DNA of 20,995 nt. Source: a virus. The translations under genes were made by a program, and so were the position numbers. The notes below the pieces were generated by a model. It was given only the letters and a program-made list of their open reading frames with translations. It searched no databases and was not told the origin of the DNA. The stretch spans positions 1 through 20,995 of IMG/VR virus record IMGVR_UViG_3300038660_000028. One strand, written 5' to 3'. Below are positions 1 to 9,327 of the stretch, in pieces. Position 1 is the stretch's first letter; each line of letters opens with the position of its first letter.

Positions 1-2091
1 GTCCGAGCTGATGAAGCCGCCGATGCCCCGGTTGTTGCCCCGGAACAGGGCCACGCCCTTGCTCAAGCAATGCAGATGTCCGAGGGCAGTCGCGGACTTG
101 CCCACGTTCAGGACATGGTCGGCACCAGCAACGGAGACCCCAGATAGGAACACCCAAGCACGTTCGGAGACCGTGACGCCCCGCTGGAACCCACGAAAGA
201 ACGCCCCGATCAGCGAAGAGCCACGCAGCGGGGCATACTTCGGCTGGTAGACAGCGTTGTAGCCCGAGTATCCCGTTCGGGTTCCCTTGTGTGTGGCGGA
301 CACGCCGACCACAGGGACACCGTCAGCTTCGCCTTGGGCATACACACCAATAACCGTCGCGGAAGCGCCGGTGCTGGACTGACTGATCGTGTCGCCCGGC
401 TTCGGCAGCTTGTCATGTTCCTCGGTCGAGACGTCGATCAAGGTCATCACGTTGTTGGTGATCTGGTGGACGTATGCGGTCTGGGGGCCGGTCCCGGTAT
501 CGAACTGAACTTCCTTGGCTTCATCGAAGCCGCCTGTGCTGTCTAACTCATAGTCGCGCGGGCCACTCATCCAGATGCCGTCTTCCATTGCGTTGTCGAT
601 CGCGACAAGGCCGACCACTCCGCGCCTCTGCCCATCTTCGATGTGGATGGCGTCCCGGCGGCTGCCTTTGATGAGGCCTCCAACAATGGACCACGTCTTC
701 GAGTTGGCGTTGCCGAATGCGAACCCTGCGGTTCCGCCGCTGCCAGCGAGGCCCCCGCTGACGATGTCCCCCATTGAAATGAGGTAGTTCGCGTTCACGT
801 CGGGGAAGTTCCACTCGTGACCGTCAGCCCGGCTCGTGTAGATACGGTTGCCCACGCTCTGAAAGCTGCTGAAGCCAGCAGCGGCCTCGTTCAGGAGTAC
901 GGCATAGCTGTCCGAAATGAAGTCACTGTCATACATTCGGATGTTGTTGACGCCCGGCGCGTTGACCATCATCGCCATGCCGTCTGTGTTCAGGTTCTGG
1001 ACGCTGGCACGGGAGAAGACCACATCTCTCGCGTCGGTCTTCGCGCTCACAAGCGGGCCGGCCATGTCGCCTTTGATGTCGATGTTCTCTATGCTCCACC
1101 CGTCTTCAAGGTCGATCCGTGTGTCCACGCTCACGACGTCGCCCCAGCGATACTTGGACGCACGGAGGAAGCGGATCAGCTCGGTCCACGCACTTGTCAC
1201 GCCGTCAATAGCGCCGCCGAGGGCTTTCACACCTTGCGTGGTGTCCCGAATGTTGGACGCGATGTTGACCTCCACGCCACCTGCTGTCGTCAGCTCGACG
1301 TTCTTTACACCCGCTTCAGCAACAATGAAGGTAATGTCCCCGACCAACCACTTGTCTCCCGCGACCGCGCCGCTGTTGGCATACGTAAGAGAGCTGTTGG
1401 CAACCATTTCTGCAGCATCGGAAAACCGGATGAAGGGGTTGGTGAATTGCAACTTGTATACAAGGCTGCCGCTCTCCACCCGATACCGGGTGCGGAGGTT
1501 GCCGCGTGTCTCGTCGTTGAAGACCTCGACCACAGACCCGTTCGCGAGACCGCTTGATGCGGCATCGGCGTCGGCCTTGTCGTCGAAGAAGGTGATGTTG
1601 CCGGATGCCTGAGCCGCAGCTTCTGCGCGGGCCGCACTGGCCGCAGCTCGGTTCTCGGTGCCTTCCTCCCGGTTGATGACCCAGCCCTTTGTGACGGCGT
1701 CCTCGTCATATTCCGGTTCCTTGAGGTTCTCAATCCGAAGGCCCTTGGCGTCGAAGTGCCCCTTGTAGGACAGCCCCAAGACATTGCGCGTCTTCTCAAC
1801 CACGGCGTAGATCGCCTGCTTGGCGAGGACGTCGAGAGTCCGTGCGGTAAGTGTCGTGCCGTTGGCCCAATCGACTAGAGGGTTCTCGACCGGGGTCTCC
1901 CGGCGGATCTGAACAGTCGAACCCCCTTCAGGGGCGGGCGTGATGCGAACGGTGCTGTCGCCTTTGAACTTGAACCCGGTCAGGACGCCATCGACATAGA
2001 CAGCGATGTGGTCGTGCATGAGGTAGGGGAACGTGATCGAGAAGTTCTTCGTGCTCCCGTCCCCTGTGTAGGTGTCGTAAGAATTGGCCAT
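1..2091 (-). CDS. Tail fibre / tailspike protein, T7 gp17-like N-terminus (3' end cut by window edge)
   Basis: This is an open frame of 697 codons without a stop, running off the left edge. It starts at the ATG at 2091, behind a GGCAGGAG ribosome site. The first ~80 residues (MANSYDTYTGDGSTKNF, then FPYLMHDHIAVYVDG) match the T7 tail-fibre N-terminal domain, which joins the fibre to the tail tube. An alanine-rich stretch at about residues 138-165 looks helical and could be a trimeric shaft. From about residue 380 the protein has short strand-turn repeats (AIHIEDGQ, GLVAIDNAMEDGIW), as in right-handed beta-helix tailspikes. That fold suggests host polysaccharide binding or cleavage, but this is inference and no catalytic residues were identified. 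The partial length already exceeds the 553 residues of T7 gp17. The gene is the last of the morphogenesis module and has its own promoter-like motif at 2149-2168. Confidence 0.88.
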   Translation of the reverse strand, partial: MANSYDTYTGDGSTKNFSITFPYLMHDHIAVYVDGVLTGFKFKGDSTVRITPAPEGGSTVQIRRETPVENPLVDWANGTTLTARTLDVLAKQAIYAVVEKTRNVLGLSYKGHFDAKGLRIENLKEPEYDEDAVTKGWVINREEGTENRAAASAARAEAAAQASGNITFFDDKADADAASSGLANGSVVEVFNDETRGNLRTRYRVESGSLVYKLQFTNPFIRFSDAAEMVANSSLTYANSGAVAGDKWLVGDITFIVAEAGVKNVELTTAGGVEVNIASNIRDTTQGVKALGGAIDGVTSAWTELIRFLRASKYRWGDVVSVDTRIDLEDGWSIENIDIKGDMAGPLVSAKTDARDVVFSRASVQNLNTDGMAMMVNAPGVNNIRMYDSDFISDSYAVLLNEAAAGFSSFQSVGNRIYTSRADGHEWNFPDVNANYLISMGDIVSGGLAGSGGTAGFAFGNANSKTWSIVGGLIKGSRRDAIHIEDGQRRGVVGLVAIDNAMEDGIWMSGPRDYELDSTGGFDEAKEVQFDTGTGPQTAYVHQITNNVMTLIDVSTEEHDKLPKPGDTISQSSTGASATVIGVYAQGEADGVPVVGVSATHKGTRTGYSGYNAVYQPKYAPLRGSSLIGAFFRGFQRGVTVSERAWVFLSGVSVAGADHVLNVGKSATALGHLHCLSKGVALFRGNNRGIGGFISSD

Positions 2092-2103
2092 AGGCGTCTC
2101 CTG

Positions 2104-2128
2104 CCCCCCGCCCCGGCATTCACCGGGA
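2104..2128 (-). other. GC-rich hairpin in the tail-fibre leader
   Basis: The arms cccgg (2112-2116) and ccggg (2123-2127) are separated by six bases. The hairpin lies between the promoter-like motif and the tail-fibre start codon. No U-run follows it on the minus strand, so a terminator is unlikely. It may be a leader structure affecting mRNA stability or processing. Its function is unknown. Confidence 0.4.
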
Positions 2129-2148
2129 CGGAGGGAAATAAGAGTTTG

Positions 2149-2168
2149 TTTATGTTATGGTGGAACTC
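2149..2168 (-). promoter_or_regulatory. Candidate phage RNA-polymerase promoter upstream of the tail fibre (phi17-like)
   Basis: The minus strand reads GAGTTCCACCATAACATAAA. It shares the core GTTCCACCAT and a trailing CAYARA with the sites at 13603-13622 and 17383-17402, and 17 of 20 bases match the 13603 site. It overlaps the stop codon of the upstream core-protein gene and lies about 57 nt before the tail-fibre ATG. T7 has its phi17 promoter at the equivalent place. The assignment rests on repetition, orientation and position; no polymerase gene is visible here. Confidence 0.7.
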
Positions 2169-5100
2169 AGTCCGCGCCGAGTTCAGCAATCCCCGAAAGC
2201 ATCGAGCGGCCATTCTGGGCGGCCTGTGCTTCCCGCTCCCGCACCGCCCTGCGGAGGTCGGGGTGCCGCTGAAGAAGCTCGTTCCGGGCGGCTTGGCGGT
2301 AGCTGGTGATTACCTTGCGAACCATCTTGATGCGGGGGTTGAGGCTCGGATCGCTGTCGTCAGCGTAGCGCTCCCGGCCTCGGTCGTAGGCTGCCGAATT
2401 GAACACCCGTTCCAGCTCCTGATACAGGGTCCGGTGGGTGGACGGGTTGCGGTACTGGCCGTGCAGGGCGATGTACTCGCTGTACTGCTCCGGTGTCATC
2501 TCCACACCCATGAGCTTCCGGCTTGGGTAGCCCGTCACGCCTTCGCCAAGCTGCGCCAGCTCGTCCAAGACAGTGTCTGCCCGGTACTCGCTCTCATAGA
2601 TCGGCTGCATGGACGCATAGGCATCCGCCAGAGGACCGAATGCGTCTTCGCCAAACCCCTTCGGGAGAGTGATCGGCTCTCCCGTAATCATCGAACGCCG
2701 GGCCGGAAGTGTCGCCGAATATCCGGGGACCGTGTCCTTGATCGCGTCGAGGATTGAGCGGACCTCTCGCATGGCATCGTCGTTGAACCGACGAGACTCT
2801 CGGATCGCTCCAGAGTACGGCATGAAGCTCGTGGTGAGCCGCTGGACGTAGCGCTGCATGAACATCTTCGGCCCGGAGACCGCCTGCGCGAGGTCGACGC
2901 CCCCTTGCAGATAGGTCTTGGAACCTAGGTTGTTCATCACGGCAGTAAGTGCCGCAACACCGACCTCTTCGCCGGTCTTGTCGTCCACCTGCCCGAGGAT
3001 GTCCGCGCTGTCTGCGGCGATGCCGAGAATCGTAGCAAAGGGGTCAAGCCGCCGGTACTCGACGTACTTCTTGTTATCCCCCTCGCCCATGACGAAACTG
3101 TAGGGTCTCCACCCAGTTTCCATGAGACGGCTCCGGGCTTCGGGATCAACAGGCCCGTTGCCGGTGATCCGACCGTCCAAGGCTGCCATGATGGCCGCTC
3201 CCCAGATAAGATTGCCTGTCACCTGCTTACCCCGCGCCGAAGCACGGGTGGCACGATCAGGACTTCGGAGCTGCTCCATGAAGTTCTGAGAGGCCCTGCG
3301 CAGGATAGGCGTCCGTTGTACCGAAGCGACGATCAGGTTGGTCGGTGTCCTGACGAACGGGAACACCACCTTGAGGTAGGGGTGCTTGTTCGTGAGGTTC
3401 TGGAAGCCCCGCGAGAACGAGTTGGGACGCAGTTCGTCGGTGAAGGTCGCCTCCCGAGCGTAATCAATATCCGGCTTCGACCGACCTGTGCCGTCCCGGT
3501 TCACAGCCTGCGCCATGCGGTCTTGGACATAGCCTGCAAGGTCGTCCTTGGTTATCCTCCCCTGCGACACGAGATCAGTCCCCTGCTCCATCAACCGAGC
3601 GTATAGGCTGGACCTGTAGTTGAGCTGCTTGAAGAACTCGTCCCCTGTGGACCGAAGACGGCTGGGGATGCGGATCGCGGTCCCGAGACCGTTGATCAGG
3701 TTGCGAGCGATAGCGTTTTCGGAGGTGGACTGAATAGCCCGGAAGTCCACGCCATTCGCTTCGAGGATCGCGGCCTCGGGGTCCAAGATGTTCCGGCCAG
3801 ACCGCAACGCCAGACTCGCAGCCTGAAGGCTGTCGGATAGGGCCATGCGAAGTCCGTCGAGCTGACGTGCGCCCTGCCTGACGGACTTGGGATCGAGGTT
3901 GACCATGCCACCTAGCATCCGCTCTGTCGGAAGCAGGCCAGTATGGACACTTGAGGATATCAAGTCGATCATGAGCGACCGGGGACCTGACAACAGACCG
4001 TTGATGCGCACCTCGTTGATTACGTCCCAGACCCGGCGGTGGCGCCGTCCAGCGACGCGGAAGATGTCAGACGTAGTGCCGCCCATCTTCTTCTTGGTCA
4101 CGATGTCCCGTGCGAGGCTGTCAAGCTCGCCAATCCCGCCGCCGCGCTCCATCACGTCGTCGAGCTGACGCTGTATGTCCAGATTGGTCAGGTCTTCGCC
4201 GGTCAGGAAGTCAGTAGTCCTGACGCGCCCCGCCGCTGTCGTCTGCGCTGCAGACTTCTGGATCGACTTCACGTCCGACGTAAGCTCAACCACATGCCGA
4301 CGCATCCGGTCGAACCGTGCGTAGATGGCCTTCGGTGCGTTGCCGGTGTCGATCTGTAGGGCGAGGTTCTCGACCTCCCGAGACATGCTCTGGATCAGCC
4401 CCTTGCCCGCCAGAAGAGCGGCCTGTTGCCTGTCGGCGTCCACGGCAGTCCTGCGGAGGAACGTCGAAATGTCGTCAGCAGACCCGTCGATGCTGTCCGC
4501 GAGAAGATCCGTGGCTTCCGAGATCATACCGTCGAAGGACTTTGTCGGCTGAAGAGCGTCTTCAGGAACCGCATCGACAGCCATCCGCAGGAAATCCTGG
4601 GTGGTCATGTCGCTGTCCATCTTCGACCAGTTGAAGAAGTCGAAGTCGAGTGTGTTCGTCGGCACCGTAGGCGCACCGGCCCGGCGAAGGCCAAGCTCTC
4701 GGTAGATCGACTGCTGAAAGCCCTCCTGATCGAACTCGGGCCGGTTGTTGGTGACCTGACTTCGGATGTTGCTTCGCTCTTGGGCGGTGCGGGCAGCGAT
4801 ACTCGCGCCTTCCGAAGCTGCTTCCCCTAGTTCAGAATTGGCCGCGATGGTCGGGGTCGGCTGGCCGTCTGCGTTCTGACCAGTCACACGGACGTCGGGC
4901 CGCGCCGTAGCTGCTTCCCCTAGTTCAGAATTGGCCGCGATGGTCGGGGTCGGCTGGCCGTCTGCGTTCTGACCAGTCACACGGACGTCGGGCCGCGCCG
5001 CATCGGGCACGGGCAGGTTGCTGTCGGAGATTTCATCGAACAGCTCAAGCTGCTCTGGCTCCAGTATGTCGGGGTCGATCTGCGACACCTGCTCTTCCAT

Positions 5101-5880
5101 GAAGTCCGCAGCCGCCTCGTCACCTTGCTCGGCTTGGATGCGCTTGGCACCCTTGAATGCCCGTACCAGCCTGAAAACACCTTCGGTCGCGGCGCCGAGT
5201 CCAGCACCTTCAAGTGCGTTCTTGAACCGTCCTTCCAGATCACTGTCGTCTTCACTGGCGGCAAGGTACGAGGTGATCGGGTCACGCAGACCGATATGGT
5301 CCTGCATGAGGTTCGCCATCCGTTGCTCGTGTGGGTCGAAGCTGGAGAAGTCTACGGCAGCACCGGCAGCCATTGAACGAGAGAACGCACCAACAGCCGT
5401 ACTGGCCTGATTGACGCGAGCCAGACGCGCCGCGCCTGCGTAGGGGACGAGGAACTGCGATATGCCGCGTGTCAGTTGGCCTGCTGTGGTCTCCTGTTCG
5501 GGCACCTGTGGAAGAGCGAGGATACCCTCGTCGCCTTCTCCGAAGACCTGCCGATCATCCATCCCGGAGTGTTCACGGAACTCTTCATCGGTCATCCACT
5601 TGACGCCGCTGTCGGTCCAGACCGGGAACGGGATGCGCCCGCCGGTGTTGTCCACCACCCATTCTACAGTCTCAGCCGTGTTCTGAATGCCGTCTCGGGC
5701 ACCGCCGATGACGCCCATTCCTACGTCCGCGGCCCCGGACCAGAAGCGCTGCGTCAATGTGCGCTCGGCTTCCCTCTCGTCCGGTTGCGGGCCGGAATTG
5801 CTCCGACCCGCCGCTTGTTGCTCTGCCAACGCGACCGCTTCAAGCGGATCGAGTAGCTGCTGCTGCTGTTCTTCAGCCAT
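2167..5880 (-). CDS. Large internal virion (core/ejection) protein, gp16 position
   Basis: This protein has 1237 residues against 1318 for T7 gp16. It begins at the ATG at 5880 after an AAGGAAC ribosome site, 16 nt after the previous gene stops. It is the last and largest of three consecutive core proteins, so it probably forms part of the internal core that is ejected into the cell envelope at infection. The N-terminal third carries the FDPHEQRM and EDSDLEGRFKNALEG patterns that I recall from large core proteins of other podoviruses. A lytic transglycosylase domain, present at the N-terminus of T7 gp16, is not seen here; it occurs in the neighbouring 792-aa protein. Residues ~294-355 consist of two consecutive 31-residue units encoded by an almost perfect 93-bp tandem duplication. 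Function comes from position and size more than from recognised domains. Confidence 0.82.
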   Translation of the reverse strand: MAEEQQQQLLDPLEAVALAEQQAAGRSNSGPQPDEREAERTLTQRFWSGAADVGMGVIGGARDGIQNTAETVEWVVDNTGGRIPFPVWTDSGVKWMTDEEFREHSGMDDRQVFGEGDEGILALPQVPEQETTAGQLTRGISQFLVPYAGAARLARVNQASTAVGAFSRSMAAGAAVDFSSFDPHEQRMANLMQDHIGLRDPITSYLAASEDDSDLEGRFKNALEGAGLGAATEGVFRLVRAFKGAKRIQAEQGDEAAADFMEEQVSQIDPDILEPEQLELFDEISDSNLPVPDAARPDVRVTGQNADGQPTPTIAANSELGEAATARPDVRVTGQNADGQPTPTIAANSELGEAASEGASIAARTAQERSNIRSQVTNNRPEFDQEGFQQSIYRELGLRRAGAPTVPTNTLDFDFFNWSKMDSDMTTQDFLRMAVDAVPEDALQPTKSFDGMISEATDLLADSIDGSADDISTFLRRTAVDADRQQAALLAGKGLIQSMSREVENLALQIDTGNAPKAIYARFDRMRRHVVELTSDVKSIQKSAAQTTAAGRVRTTDFLTGEDLTNLDIQRQLDDVMERGGGIGELDSLARDIVTKKKMGGTTSDIFRVAGRRHRRVWDVINEVRINGLLSGPRSLMIDLISSSVHTGLLPTERMLGGMVNLDPKSVRQGARQLDGLRMALSDSLQAASLALRSGRNILDPEAAILEANGVDFRAIQSTSENAIARNLINGLGTAIRIPSRLRSTGDEFFKQLNYRSSLYARLMEQGTDLVSQGRITKDDLAGYVQDRMAQAVNRDGTGRSKPDIDYAREATFTDELRPNSFSRGFQNLTNKHPYLKVVFPFVRTPTNLIVASVQRTPILRRASQNFMEQLRSPDRATRASARGKQVTGNLIWGAAIMAALDGRITGNGPVDPEARSRLMETGWRPYSFVMGEGDNKKYVEYRRLDPFATILGIAADSADILGQVDDKTGEEVGVAALTAVMNNLGSKTYLQGGVDLAQAVSGPKMFMQRYVQRLTTSFMPYSGAIRESRRFNDDAMREVRSILDAIKDTVPGYSATLPARRSMITGEPITLPKGFGEDAFGPLADAYASMQPIYESEYRADTVLDELAQLGEGVTGYPSRKLMGVEMTPEQYSEYIALHGQYRNPSTHRTLYQELERVFNSAAYDRGRERYADDSDPSLNPRIKMVRKVITSYRQAARNELLQRHPDLRRAVREREAQAAQNGRSMLSGIAELGAD
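4816..5001 (-). repeat. 93-bp in-frame tandem duplication inside the core-protein gene
   Basis: Bases 4816-4907 are identical to 4909-5000 (92 of 92), giving two copies with a period of 93 bp. The duplication is in frame and repeats a 31-residue unit containing RPDVRVTGQNADGQPTPTIA, so the reading frame is kept. The absence of third-position differences suggests a recent event. The unit is polar and rich in proline, threonine and asparagine, and looks like a linker. Confidence 0.97.
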
Positions 5881-5896
5881 GCCTGTTCCTTAGATA

Positions 5897-8275
5897 TTAC
5901 TCGGGTTCAGTGTGGGTGGACGCTGCGACCATCTCTTCCCATTGTTCGAAGGTCAGGTTCTCTCGTCCCGTCCGCTGCTTATACCCCTCGTAGGCTTCCC
6001 GACGCCGTGCCTGGACGACCGTCTGTGCGAAGTCTTCGAGGCTCCGTTCAGTGTCGGGGTTTCGCTCGCTGTAGAGCTCATAGGCTGTGACCATGATGCC
6101 GCGAGACGGAGCGAAGGTGTCCTGCAGGATCGGCGTCAGGGCGTCGGACGGAGCGTCGTCTTCCCCTGTCGCAACTGCAGCCGCAGATGCGTCGGACCCT
6201 TGACCTTCATTCGAGAGGGAGCCGGAGTTGCCCGGAGTGTTTGATGCACCTTGGGGAGTCCTGTTCGTCTGCTCTGGTTGAGCTGGAGCTGCGCCCTCAC
6301 CTGTCGGTCTGCGGAGCTGGTATTCAGGCTTCCTGAGAACTTCGCGAGTGATGTTGCGCGTGGCCCTGCGGACCTCTGCCTTGGAGCTGTCGGGGTTGGC
6401 CTCAAGGAAAACTAGAAGCTCGTCCATGGCCTCGTCCCGTGCCCGCAATGCGACCTCGCCGCCGTTCACGACGACCTCTCCGGTGATCCAGTCTTGGAAC
6501 TCGGTGTTGGTCTCGATCGTGTCCATCATCAGTGAAATCTCTTCACGGACACCCGGCAGCCGCGCCCGCTCAAGGTTCGGCTCGACGTCGTCAAGCTCGT
6601 CCATCAGCGATTGTGCAGTTCCCGTGGAGATCACACGCGATGTCGCAAGCCCTGTGATCTGGTCAACCTTCTCGTCATAGGAGACGCCAAGGTCTCGCAC
6701 CAGACGCTCCGCTTCCATGATCGAAGTAGGATCGTTGGAAGGCTCGTTGGCCCGGTCAAGCTGGGCGTCCGACAGGGACCGGATGGTGGTTGCCAGTTGG
6801 GGGAGTCCAGCGTCGAGGGCACGTTGGACATGCTGACGGTGGTCAGCATACGGGTTGTTGATGATCTCTTGATACGCTTCCGTCTGAATGCGCCGGGTCT
6901 GATCCTCTCTTTCCCACTGTTCCATGGCCCGCGCCCGGCGCTCGTCATCGTATCGGTTCTGCTCGATCCGGTCTTCAGCTTGCGTCCGGGCTTCCCTGAC
7001 CCAGCCGATATTCCCGAGCGGCCCGTTGCCGGTGTCGATCTCGTCGAGGATGGCCAAGGCTGCCGGGTTACCCATCTCAAGGGCCTGCGCCACGATGCTG
7101 TTGACCACGGTCTTGTTGACGTCGGTCGGGTTCACACCGTTTCGGACAGCCTGGTCGGCCTGCGACTGGATCTCGGTAGTAGGTGCCCCGGAGAATCGCC
7201 GGTAGTAGTCCGACAGGTTTGTGCCGTTGCTGTCTGCCGGGTCGTGCGATCCGCCGCTTGCAACCCAACTGTCGAGACCCCCATAGCCGCCGAGGTGGGC
7301 GATTGCCCGGAGACCGTCTCGGCTATAGCCTTGCTCGATGTAGCCATTCGCGTCGATGTGACGGTCGATGTCCTGGACGTGCCAGATGTTCACCATGTTC
7401 TGTATGGCGTTCGTCGTGCGGAACTGTTCCAGAGATATGTTGCTGCCGGTCGCCCGGTTGTAGTCGTCCAGCCGGGCCTGCCCGAATTGTAGCAGTCCGG
7501 TGTAGCCTTCGTCGTTGACAATGCGGTAATCGCCGCCGCTCTCTGCCCCGGCGAGCCGGTTGATGAACCGACCGACCGAGCTTGAGGCGTTCCCCCCACC
7601 AGTCAGGGCGAGGCCGACGCCGGAAGACAGCTCTCTGCTGAACTCTTCCACACGCGCCCGAGAACGGTAGCTCATGTGGTTGCTCAGGAGCTGCTCTTGG
7701 GCCGTCGCCAGATAGGGCGTGTAGTTCTCGGCAAGGATGACAGGGTCGATCCCGCTGATGCCCACACGCTCGGTGTAGGCATTGGTCTGTTCCTGTAGCC
7801 AGTTCTGGACCGCCGCCGGATCATCGACATCCTTGATCCCGCCGTCGTTCTGCTGCCACTGGTTGTTCAGGTGGGCGCGGAGGCCAAGGCCGAGACGCTT
7901 CGTCCGCGCCTGCACAAGGCCCCGTCGGAAGTGAGGTGACGCGCCCACAAGCTCTGTGGCTTGGTCTGTCCCGCGTTCTCGGTCGCGGCTGCGGACGTCG
8001 CTTATGAGCTTCTGCCATCCGTCCCGGTTCGCCTCAAGCTGCAGCGCCGGGTCAATCTGCTGCTCGGCCATCTGACCTGCGGCAGTCTCTTCGGCTGCTT
8101 GCTCGTTGTAGCGATCTTCTAGGAAGTTCTGGTACTTCGGGTATGCCCGCTCAAGGGCCTTGGCGAACGACATGAGGCCGCTCGGAGCCGGGCGTGTGGA
8201 TGTGGGGCGGACGAACCTCTCAACTGGAGAGGCTACCGCCCGCAAAGACGGGTCGGCAACGACGTTTTCTACCAT
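5897..8275 (-). CDS. Internal virion protein with lytic transglycosylase domain (gp15 position)
   Basis: This protein has 792 residues, against 747 for T7 gp15. It starts at the ATG at 8275 behind an AAGGATC ribosome site, 9 nt after the 191-aa gene stops. Residues ~235-345 form a lysozyme-like SLT transglycosylase domain. The motif AGAESGGDY supplies the catalytic glutamate at residue 245, and GYTGLLQFGQARL and AHLGGYGG follow. Such domains cut the glycan strands of peptidoglycan so that the ejected core can cross the cell wall. The N-terminal part (1-230) is charged and probably helical. The region around 655-720 is rich in Pro, Gly, Ser and Glu and is likely disordered. In T7 the transglycosylase is part of gp16, so its location here is a rearrangement relative to T7. 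Confidence 0.87.
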   Translation of the reverse strand: MVENVVADPSLRAVASPVERFVRPTSTRPAPSGLMSFAKALERAYPKYQNFLEDRYNEQAAEETAAGQMAEQQIDPALQLEANRDGWQKLISDVRSRDRERGTDQATELVGASPHFRRGLVQARTKRLGLGLRAHLNNQWQQNDGGIKDVDDPAAVQNWLQEQTNAYTERVGISGIDPVILAENYTPYLATAQEQLLSNHMSYRSRARVEEFSRELSSGVGLALTGGGNASSSVGRFINRLAGAESGGDYRIVNDEGYTGLLQFGQARLDDYNRATGSNISLEQFRTTNAIQNMVNIWHVQDIDRHIDANGYIEQGYSRDGLRAIAHLGGYGGLDSWVASGGSHDPADSNGTNLSDYYRRFSGAPTTEIQSQADQAVRNGVNPTDVNKTVVNSIVAQALEMGNPAALAILDEIDTGNGPLGNIGWVREARTQAEDRIEQNRYDDERRARAMEQWEREDQTRRIQTEAYQEIINNPYADHRQHVQRALDAGLPQLATTIRSLSDAQLDRANEPSNDPTSIMEAERLVRDLGVSYDEKVDQITGLATSRVISTGTAQSLMDELDDVEPNLERARLPGVREEISLMMDTIETNTEFQDWITGEVVVNGGEVALRARDEAMDELLVFLEANPDSSKAEVRRATRNITREVLRKPEYQLRRPTGEGAAPAQPEQTNRTPQGASNTPGNSGSLSNEGQGSDASAAAVATGEDDAPSDALTPILQDTFAPSRGIMVTAYELYSERNPDTERSLEDFAQTVVQARRREAYEGYKQRTGRENLTFEQWEEMVAASTHTEPE

Positions 8276-8284
8276 GGTTGATCC

Positions 8285-8860
8285 TTAATCGAAGGTTCGA
8301 TCTCCGGTCATTGGGTCTCTGACCGAGTATTTCCGATATGCCCCGAGAGCATCGCCACCGAAGTCAGCCAAAGCACCGGCTGCTGACGGCTTCGCGACAG
8401 GGTTCTGGGGGACCGTGTTCACACGCGTCTCAGCCTCGGCCTCGATCCCCTCGCGAGTGCGCCCGATCTGATCAACGGTGAACCCGAGCTGCGTCAGTTG
8501 GGACGACGCATAGTCAGCGTACTGCCGGTCATAGTCGGACAGGAGGGCGTCGATGGATAGGCCAGCGCTTTCGCTTGTGGCCCTCGCTGTGGACTGGGCT
8601 TCCCTGACCTGATCCCTCGCGGCGGTGGTCTTTAGGGCTGTCGAGGCTCGCTCCTGCAACTCGCGCTGCTGAATGTCTTGGGCCTTCTGGTTCATGGAGC
8701 GGATGGACGCGATGCGAGTGGCCTCTTTGTTGGCCTCGTTTGCGGCTTCCTGCGCCTCTGCCTGTTGCTTCTCCGCCGCGTAGCTGACGGCTGATGTCAC
8801 GCCTGATACTGCCAGCGATGCGTAGAACATCGGGGCAGCGGCGACTGTCGGTGCGCACAT
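8285..8860 (-). CDS. Internal virion (core) protein, T7 gp14-like
   Basis: This protein has 191 residues, against 196 for T7 gp14. The start at 8860 has AGGTAGAG just upstream and lies 3 nt after the stop of the gp13-like gene. Residues ~11-29 (FYASLAVSGVTSAVSYAA) are hydrophobic and resemble a membrane-inserting segment. Residues ~30-130 are Ala/Gln/Glu-rich and predicted by eye to be a long helix. The tract DYDRQYADYASSQLTQLG and the following DQIGRTREGIEAEAETRVN match, from memory, the C-terminal half of podovirus gp14-type core proteins. In T7 this protein makes the outer-membrane part of the ejection channel. It is the first of three consecutive core genes. Confidence 0.8.
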   Translation of the reverse strand: MCAPTVAAAPMFYASLAVSGVTSAVSYAAEKQQAEAQEAANEANKEATRIASIRSMNQKAQDIQQRELQERASTALKTTAARDQVREAQSTARATSESAGLSIDALLSDYDRQYADYASSQLTQLGFTVDQIGRTREGIEAEAETRVNTVPQNPVAKPSAAGALADFGGDALGAYRKYSVRDPMTGDRTFD

Positions 8861-8863
8861 ACT

Positions 8864-9325
8864 CTACCTCATTCGTTGGAAGGGGGTGACGCTGATCTTG
8901 CCGACGCCATAGCCTTCAATGGGGGAACCGAAATCGAAGCCCATGAATTGGATCAACCGTCGGTGCGTGGTGTTCGACGTGGCCACCACGTTCGCAAGGG
9001 CATCGAACTCCCCGGTCGAGAGAAGAGCATCAAGATGCCATCGGCAGGCCTCGACCAGCTCCCTCACGTTTTCCCTTATGTCGTCTGCACAGAGAAGCCA
9101 GACCGCTCCGTAGCCGGGCGTCTGCGGACGCGGCACCACGCCTGCCATGGCCGTGACAGTTCCGCTCTTGCCGATCATGGTCAGGCAGTTAATGGACTCC
9201 AGCAGGCCTAGGCTCAAAGCGGCGAGGGGCGAGAGACCGAGTGTGTCCTCGATCTCTTGCCTGTCCTCTTCCCGCATTGTCTCAGACAACTCGATTGCGT
9301 CGTTGGCTACGGAAGATCTGATCAT
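8864..9325 (-). CDS. T7 gp13-like protein (GNAT-like fold)
   Basis: The protein has 153 residues when started at the ATG at 9325. That start has AAGGA at good spacing and lies 2 nt after the tail tubular B stop. The frame stays open 14 codons further upstream to 9367, but that would overlap the previous gene and lacks a comparable ribosome site. The pattern SETMREEDRQEIEDTLGLSP, then GVVPRPQ, GAVWLLCADDI, and TTHRRLIQFMGF near the end, is that of the phage T7 gp13 family, which resembles GNAT acyltransferases. T7 gp13 is needed for virion assembly. Whether any member is enzymatically active is unclear, and I see no evidence of activity here. Its position between tail tubular B and the core proteins is the same as in T7. 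Confidence 0.82.
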   Translation of the reverse strand: MIRSSVANDAIELSETMREEDRQEIEDTLGLSPLAALSLGLLESINCLTMIGKSGTVTAMAGVVPRPQTPGYGAVWLLCADDIRENVRELVEACRWHLDALLSTGEFDALANVVATSNTTHRRLIQFMGFDFGSPIEGYGVGKISVTPFQRMR

Positions 9326-9327
9326 TC

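Noticed and set aside
817-1557. Long plus-strand open frame (246 codons) opposite the tail fibre
   Set aside because: It lies wholly antisense to a well-supported gene, has no ribosome site and no recognisable protein features. Long antisense frames are expected in GC-rich DNA.
2008-2757. Plus-strand open frame (249 codons) across the tail-fibre/core-protein junction
   Set aside because: Antisense to two real genes and to the promoter motif, with no plausible family signature.
6611-7492. Plus-strand open frame (293 codons) opposite the transglycosylase-bearing core protein
   Set aside because: It mirrors the codons of the conserved minus-strand gene, including the SLT domain, and has no ribosome site.
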